64,000 nt of DNA from the NCBI GenBank assembly GCA_958299035.1, contig CATQJL010000223.1, positions 74,727,600 through 74,791,599 of the forward strand, given 5' to 3'. Positions 58,069-64,000 of this stretch are shown here, piece after piece (the first letter of the stretch is position 1; each line of letters opens with the position of its first letter). The stretch comes from Cylicocyclus nassatus. Its lineage: Eukaryota > Nematoda > Chromadorea > Rhabditida > Strongylidae. The translations under genes and the position numbers were made by a program. The notes below the pieces were generated by a model. That model saw only the letters and a program-made list of their open reading frames with translations, did no database searches and was not told the origin of the DNA.

Positions 58069-58386
58069 TTGCACTTCATATAAAACCGCTCAGAAGAGCG
58101 AGTCGCCGACGCGGTCTTGCGACCACGTCGCGGTCCTCGGCGCGACGAGTCGCGTTCTTCCCGCTCGCAACTCGCCCGTTTCCCGTTCATCGCGGTGGAC
58201 AGGTGTCGCTTTTTGGTTGGGATTGCGAAATACACACTACAGAAATGATTCTGTATAGTATGATTTCATCGAAAATGTCACGACGCGGCGCCGATGGCTG
58301 AGCTGTGGCGTACCTGTGCGGGGTTACGTTTACGTCCTGGCAGTGGAACAACGCTTGCATAGACAGAACTTTACATGTATAGTAGA
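58069..58386 (-). repeat. GC-rich repeat, right copy of an inverted pair
   Basis: Inverted copy of 55371-55687. Both copies lie about 0.5-0.6 kb upstream of a U4 gene, so the ~3-kb block between them has overall mirror symmetry. Confidence 0.75.
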
Positions 58387-58399
58387 TGAAGTATAATAT

Positions 58400-59080
58400 T
58401 CCTCCCATTCTTGTTTTTTACAATATTATCATGCAGTGTTGCCAAACTACTGGCATAATCAATAATGTTTTTGCATAGCATCGCTTTTTGACAGTTATGC
58501 AATATCTCTTTTTGAGAAAAATCGCTGCTTACATACGACTACTAGCGCGCTTCTTCTCCATGTGTCACTCTTGAAAAAGACTTTCTTTTTTATCTGTAAA
58601 GGCTCTAAGTTTTTTTTTAGGTTTCGGATTCTTCAGTAACTCATTACTTCCGAAAAATTGTTGAAATTACTACCCAAGCCTAAACCTTGTGATGGAGAGG
58701 AGTAATGGGAAAACATATTTCAAGTAAGTTTTTGTATGGATTTGATTCATAAGTAGCAGATGATCGAACATATTGTCAAATTCCACCTATGCGGTCTTTG
58801 CCCTCCCGCTTCACACGAATACCCGTTAATCCGAGCTTTACTATGATTTCATATAATTGGTCGCTACGATGCTGAACGAGCAGAGGCTGTAGAATCTACT
58901 TGTTTGTTTTTGTTCAATTTGTTACATTCTTCCGGATTTCTTTTTCTAAAAAAGGCAACACTAGTGTGCAGAATCTTGCTAACTCTTTCAAAACGAAACG
59001 CTATTGTCTTTAATGTCAATTTCGAATTTTTCATAATTACTCATCATATTTCGTTTTGTACGAATCTCTTCATATTCAGT
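58400..59080. other. Upstream region of the secreted-protein gene
   Basis: AT-rich. No TATA or defined promoter recognised. A frame at 58904-59158 overlaps the first exon in another frame. Confidence 0.4.
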
Positions 59081-59091
59081 TGTATTCAGTT
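59081..59091 (+). promoter_or_regulatory. Probable trans-splice acceptor
   Basis: TTGTATTCAG, 2 nt before the ATG at 59092, with another CAG 10 nt upstream. Typical spacing for spliced-leader addition in nematodes. Confidence 0.5.
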
Positions 59092-62000
59092 ATGCTTGGA
59101 TCCATGCCGCTACTTCTTGGGTTGTCCAGCATGCTCCTCCTCTGCGATACATCTTTAATAGTCAGAAGTAGATTGAAAAGGCAGACAGGAACAGGTTCCA
59201 TAGATTTGTTCGTATAAGTTATGAAACCAAATCTAAACATCATAAACATGATCTTCTCTATTTTTTGATTTCTAAGTCATTCCCACAAAATAAACTTTAG
59301 CTTTTGAAGAAAAAATTTCCCAACTAAATTCTTCATGATGACACCAATTTCCGCTTGAAGATTCTCAAGAAATGCTCGAAAAACATTTTGTACAGTTCCT
59401 TTCTAGACTAAAGTTTGTTCAAGATTTGCTTTACGACAGACTTAAAGAGTTCAGTTTGGTTCACGCAATTGTATTTATTTCAGCTGTGATTGCCGATGCG
59501 CTTACAGAGGGTCTCGGAGATGATGTTTTGACGAATGCGACTTCACACATTCATAAGGTTGATTATCCCTCTTTATGAAGTCAGACATATAGAATACTGA
59601 GAATGACACGGTGGATCAAAGAGAGAAAAGCTCCATACCTCCACAAATGAAGCACTTGGGCAAAAGAAATGACTTTTTTTACAGAATGCAGATGGCAGCG
59701 TCAATCTGAATGTTTCCTCATCGGGAGACGCAGCTGGAGAAAATCATTCATTTATAAAGAATCAAGCCTTAGGACAGATTGGATTCTTAGGCAAGTTACC
59801 AGATTTTTATACCAAACAGATTTGGAAAAATTCTTCCAAGACAGCAACTGTTTCCGCTTTCCAAAATAGGTCACGTTTGTTAGTGGCTAAGGATGCATAA
59901 AATGTGCAAACCCTGTTATGTGCGATTGAATAACAGTTTACGTTATGAAATGAGTTCTTGAAAACAAACTGCATGCGTGTTGATTCAAACCTCGACTTCC
60001 ATGTTGTACAAAAACTTCATAACGCTCTTCCATCCTTTTGCACTTTCTGGAAGATTGTTCCGATTTTTTTTGCAACCGTTGCTGCGTCTGAATACCCCTC
60101 CAAAAGGCAGAATCATATCACAGCTTTCCAGATTCGAAATCAACATTTCCAAAATTCCAATCATTAACACATTGACGACAGCTTGACACACATGGTGTGT
60201 CAAGCAATGACTACCGTGTGGGACCGCTTGACACACCATGTGTGTCAAGGCTTTTATTTTGTCAAAATGACCACTATCTTGGGATGAACTCACTCCGTGA
60301 GCTCTCTTTTGCACTGAATTTAGGGATTACCTCTACTTTTTTTTGTCATCCCTTCAGATCTACTGTAGGTGTAGTGTAGATAGCATTATGCGTAATTTTA
60401 GTTGAGAATTGTGGGATGATTCATAAGAGACCTTGGTCCCAGAAGGCAGACGACTAAAATTCTGCGTGGTCGTCAATGTGTTAAACCCAACATATGCGTT
60501 TAAAGTTACAACTCTAATTTTCAGGTTTAAATGCTACCGGCAATGTTGATGCACAAGGTCAAAACGCATTAGCCTCATCGTTAATATCAGCGGCAGCGAA
60601 TGGATCCGACCAATCCGTCTCTAGCCTTCAAATGGTAAGCACTCTGCGAAAATATTTTGACTTTTTCAATGCTTGAGATCCAGGGACAAGCGGATGGAAG
60701 AGGAGATACTTTGGTGCAGTCGAGTGGCGGAGCGGTCATGTCGAATTTTGGGTTCAATAGCCCTTATAGTAAGTGAATGTTGGCAGTAGTCTCGCTGCGC
60801 CTAAGATTGTCCTCGTGCTTGTGCTGTGCCAGCACCGTGCCGGAACCAACTGGATGCGGACTACAGCGATCGATCGACCTTTCAGTATGGCGCTAGCCGG
60901 CGCTGAATTGGCACTAGATCGACACTGGTACGACGCTGATACGACCAACTCTAAACGCACTCAAACTGAAGAGTAAAAGAATGGGTTACAGGGATACAAT
61001 TTTTTTTATCGTGCTTCGCTACAAATTCTTAAGATGCTTAGAATGATCATTTGAAGCGAAGAAGTGTTTTGGTGAATAAACATTTTCTTACATTTTGCAG
61101 AGTTTGTTTCTGTTTCTTTTTTTACTCTTTCAGGTAGTGACAAATCAGTGGGAACAGCTGGAGCCACAGGCTCAATTCAGTCAATGGCAAGTATTCTCAC
61201 AAGACAGGTGAGTACGCCTTACAGTATTCTTACTGTAAATTTGTCATTAGGATATAACACCGCTAGAGTACCTTACTCATATTCATAAATTATTCACCTT
61301 GGTATGTTGTGTACAGCTAAAGCTGCGTCAAGCGTCGTGCCAGAACGTCGACCGATCATCACTCCATGTGTGTTCCGACATGGCGGCACGACGTTGGCAC
61401 AGCCGCGGCACGCAGGCAAATTTGGAAGCTGCCTAAGACGAGCAATCTATATTGACTGCGTTGAAGTAGTATTTAAAAATAAGAAATATATTGCCGAATC
61501 TTCTTGCAGGAATTGACTTGGGAGAACATTTTGGTGCAAGTGCTAGGGTCTGCTGAAGCTTCTGGTATAGGACATGCACAAGCGAATCTCGACTTAGGCG
61601 CTGGAAACGTGAATAATGGTGAAAAAAAATTTACCTTACTGTTGGCTCTTGAGCAGAAACAAAAATTAACTTCTTAGGTATCGAAATCAATGGTCTCGTG
61701 TCAGGAGTGAACGCTGGTGGTGGTATTGTCAATGCCGAGGTAAGCTATGGATTACGGTAGTCAGGAAAAAAAAAGTAGGACAATATCGTTGAATACACAA
61801 TATTTTCCAGCTTTTTTTTCCAACGCTGTAAGCTATTTATGCTCATAATCTTATCCTTGTTTCGAGCAAAATTTAGAAACAACGTTAGTTCTCACTAAAT
61901 GATTCACGCTAGCTCAAAAAAATATGGACTATGATCAAAGTCACTCGAGTTTAATTATATGAAATATATAAAAATCACTTTAAATCATTTAACAGGAAGC

Positions 62001-63174
62001 CTTATAATACCTTGATTGAGTAATCAGCCACATCACACCTTCAAATTTACTAAAGTACATATTTGTAATGCTAATTGATTTTCCTAATGTTTCAAATATG
62101 GGATAGATTATTATTTAGAGAATTCTTCACCCAAAGGAACACAAACATTACGATAAAAATACTGTACAAACTCTCTTCAGGTAAAAGGCAACGGACAAAT
62201 GGATGGAACCGAACATAACCTAAATGCAAATATGCTAGGAAATGTGAATGGTGCAAATGGTAATAGCACCTTAGTTGGAGCCACAAATATTCAAAGCAAT
62301 ACCACAAATAGAAATACAAGTACGTTCAGTTTTACAACATTCTGTGCAAAAGGAAAATTTCTCCTCCAGGTGTAAGTTCATTTGGCGATTCCAAAATCCA
62401 TACCGACGGTAGCAGTGCGATCAACATGAGAGCCGAAAGCAATCTTGGTCACGAGGTATGTTATTTTAACGGAATCGTTGCTTTTACCAGTGCTGCGGTA
62501 AGATTACCAAGTCGGCGGGTATACGCAGCAGGCTGACCTGCACCAACCTTACCCAGGTTATTTCATAGCTTTGCGCAGAGGCGATAACGTGACCAATGAG
62601 GCTCTGCCGAGGTGCGTTTATTGCTGGTTGAAAACTTATACCAATTGCCCGCGATGGCGCCTGAATAAGGCTGTCATACGCAATTTTTGAACGCCCCCAG
62701 GGGGCAGCAAGATTGAATAATTGTGAGTTTAGTACTGTGTACTACACAAAATAAAGAGTAGTTAACGCCATTTATTTGCTTAGTAATTTTAACTTTTTAG
62801 GCAACTTAACTGTTATTTTTACCGGCTGCAGGAAACTTAATTGTTTTATTTTGCCCATAGTTTTACCAAAGCAAAAGGTGCTAATAGGATTTGGAATTCT
62901 TTATCTTATCTTGTCATGTTGTTAGAAAGTCCTATTAGCTCGTTGTATATCCCATCCACTGATTTCCAATCTCATAATCACCTAACCATGCTTACAGTCA
63001 CATGTAGAATGCCGTAATTGCAATCCGCAATCTGTGTACCAATTAATGTGATACAAAGCAATTTCGTGTTTCTCATCAACTAGCATCAAGAACTCACTCA
63101 TTTTCAGAAAATGAATGCAGAGGTACCAAGATTCATCTCCACCCCCATCAAACCGAACAAGAAAAAAAAGAAAA
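59092..63174 (+). CDS. Secreted Gly/Asn/Ser-rich repeat protein, ≥11 exons, 3' end outside
   Basis: Proposed exons: 59092-59194, 59484-59557, 59685-59874, 60525-60634, 60684-60768, 61134-61207, 61510-61618, 61678-61739, 62181-62319, 62370-62455, 63108-63174 (about 366 residues so far). Exons 4-10 are well supported: all GT-AG, all phase-compatible. Exon 1 encodes a signal peptide (MLGSMPLLLGLSSMLLLC) and then RLKRQ, a furin-like site. The rest is rich in Gly, Asn, Ser and Ala with loose repeats (GNVDAQGQN, GQADGRGDT, GNGQMDG). Phases alternate 1,0,1,0 throughout. The exon 3 end is uncertain. The last exon is Lys-rich (PNKKKKK) and ends in GTAAG, so the gene should continue. I do not recognise the family; a secreted or extracellular structural role is a guess. 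Confidence 0.7.
60168..60480. mobile_element. TTAA-flanked MITE, copy 2 (piggyBac-like)
   Basis: 313 bp with ends CACATTGACGAC and inverted same, flanked by TTAA (60164-60167, 60481-60484). Near the left end are two hairpins, GCTTGACACACATGGTGTGT and CTTGACACACCATGTGTGTC types, each self-complementary. It lies in an intron, ending 44 bp before an exon. Confidence 0.85.
62478..62566 (+). promoter_or_regulatory. U4-3 upstream promoter block
   Basis: GCTTTTACC, AAGATTACCAAGTCGGCGGG, TATACGCAGCAGGCTGACCT and GCACCAACCTTACCCAGG precede the RNA, as at the other copies. It begins about 20 bp after the preceding protein-coding exon. Confidence 0.7.
62567..62711 (+). ncRNA. U4 spliceosomal snRNA (copy 3)
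   Basis: 145 nt with all U4 landmarks (AGCTTTGCGCAG 5' end, kink-turn, Sm site AATTTTTGA, 3' stem GCCCCCAGGGGGC). It differs from the others by GAATAAGG instead of GAACAAGG. It lies in the intron between exons 62370-62455 and 63108-63174, same strand. Confidence 0.95.
62712..63107. other. Intron remainder, nothing recognised
   Basis: AT-rich intronic sequence between U4-3 and the next exon. Confidence 0.5.
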
Positions 63175-63567
63175 GTAAGACAGTAGCCACGCATAGAAAT
63201 TTCTCAGCTATTCGAAATCGCTTTTCTCACATACTCAAGTGTCAAGTCTTTTGATCAATCAATCGAGATTCACATGAATTCAGCAAGACCTATCTTACAA
63301 CTAGAAGAGAGGAGGTTTCGTCCTTCCTAAATCCACTGTGAGCTTACTACTCTCATTTCTCGGAAATGTCAAATAACTGTTTTTTTCATGTAACCAAATT
63401 TGAGTTTGCTAGGTTTGTTCACGGAACATTTCTTGAACAGAAACTTGCTGACCGGAGAATAACTGTTTAACTTGAAGACTAAGTGATGATCGGGAATAAT
63501 GAGAACAAACCACGCATGGTGTTACAAGCACCTGGTAGAAATACAAATTTTTTCTGAACCACTGATT

Positions 63568-63711
63568 TTGCTGCCCCCTCGGGGCGTTCAAAAATTGCGT
63601 ATGACAGCCTTGTTCAGGCGCCATCGCGGGCAATTGGTATAAGTTTTCAACCAGCAATAAACGCACCTCGGCAGAGCCTCATTGGTCACGTTATCGCCTC
63701 TGCGCAAAGCT
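63568..63711 (-). ncRNA. U4 spliceosomal snRNA (copy 4)
   Basis: 144 nt, canonical 5' end, kink-turn and Sm site. The 3' stem reads GCCCCGAGGGGGC. It faces copy 3 tail to tail across 856 bp, the same arrangement as copies 1 and 2. It probably lies in the following intron of the secreted-protein gene, antisense to it. Confidence 0.95.
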
Positions 63712-63840
63712 ACCGCGTAACTTGGGTAAGGTTGTCCCAGGTGAGCCTGCTGCGTATGTCAGCCGAGTTGGCAATCTGAACACAGCAGCGGGTTAAAGGC
63801 AAGTGTGGTAAGGGGTCGCGATAATTGCGCCAAACACCGC
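63712..63840 (-). promoter_or_regulatory. U4-4 upstream promoter block
   Basis: Minus strand: ACTTGCCTTTAACC, then GCCAACTCGGCTGACATACG, CAGCAGGCTCACCTGGGACA and ACCTTACCC. More diverged than the others but in the same order. Confidence 0.65.
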
Positions 63841-64000
63841 TCAATGCACAAGCACACTGCCGCAATGTCATAACGAATTGACTTGAATTTGCTTCTGGTG
63901 TGAACTAATGTAGGGAGCTGACTTACTCGTCGAGTCTCTGGGATATTACCATTTTTATGAAGCAAAGTGTGCCACTGGATAGTAAATACTGAAAAAAATT

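Noticed and set aside
55507..58301. Two related Arg/Ser-rich frames (minus near 55.6 kb, plus near 58.1 kb)
   Set aside because: They lie inside the inverted GC-rich repeat; similarity is explained by the repeat rather than by protein conservation.
1..64000. CRISPR arrays, operons or bacterial-type genes
   Set aside because: Repeats are dispersed, inverted or transposon-derived; introns and snRNA genes show a eukaryotic nuclear origin.

Overview
This window looks like nuclear DNA of a nematode, probably a rhabditid/strongylid type; the clade is an inference. The evidence is introns of 49-50 bp with TTTCAG acceptors, AG acceptors placed 2-5 nt upstream of start codons (the layout of spliced-leader trans-splice sites), a 21/22 match to the SL1 spliced leader, four U4 snRNA genes, and nematode-style Tc1, mariner, BEL/Pao and CR1 elements. 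There is no bacterial-type gene organisation. Most long open frames do not look like genes.

Layout. 0-3 kb holds two copies of a palindromic MITE with TTA/TAA target sites. 3.9-5.3 kb (minus strand) holds a coiled-coil, gag-like frame directly behind a complete tRNA-Gly(GCC) that sits exactly where a retroelement primer-binding site would be, plus an SL1-like sequence. 6.2-10.3 kb (minus) is a complete five-exon GNAT N-acetyltransferase gene of 245 aa, with a mariner MITE in its 3-kb first intron. 10.3-20.4 kb is mostly unassignable, with small tandem repeats and two hairpin-rich GC islands. 20.4-27.4 kb is a nest of TIR elements sharing GTAGTAA termini, two of them (plus a weaker third case) carrying tRNA-like internal pol III boxes, together with a hAT MITE with a perfect 8-bp target duplication and a BEL LTR, primer site and gag remnant. 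30.4-36.5 kb is a Tc1-like element containing a frameshifted CR1 LINE and an inverted satellite-like array. 37.5-42.9 kb holds three foldback elements and one orphan exon. 43.3-53.6 kb is a decayed BEL/Pao retrotransposon (RNase H, integrase, env-like and zinc-knuckle pieces, 3' LTR) split by a TIR element, a Tc1-like element with a nested MITE, a Helitron-like end and a TTAA MITE. 54.1-54.9 kb is a TTA-flanked MITE whose arms are built of GC-rich GCNGC-type repeats.

55-64 kb carries the most notable RNA content: four U4 snRNA genes in two tail-to-tail pairs, each with a conserved upstream block of roughly 100 bp. The second pair lies in the introns of a multi-exon, signal-peptide-bearing Gly/Asn/Ser-rich gene (59.09 kb to beyond 63.17 kb) whose exon phases alternate strictly 1,0,1,0.

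The two host genes look independent of each other. The shared thread is tRNA-Gly: its 3' end is complementary to the BEL primer site at 23.98 kb, and a full tRNA-Gly occupies the same relative position in the 4.4-kb element.
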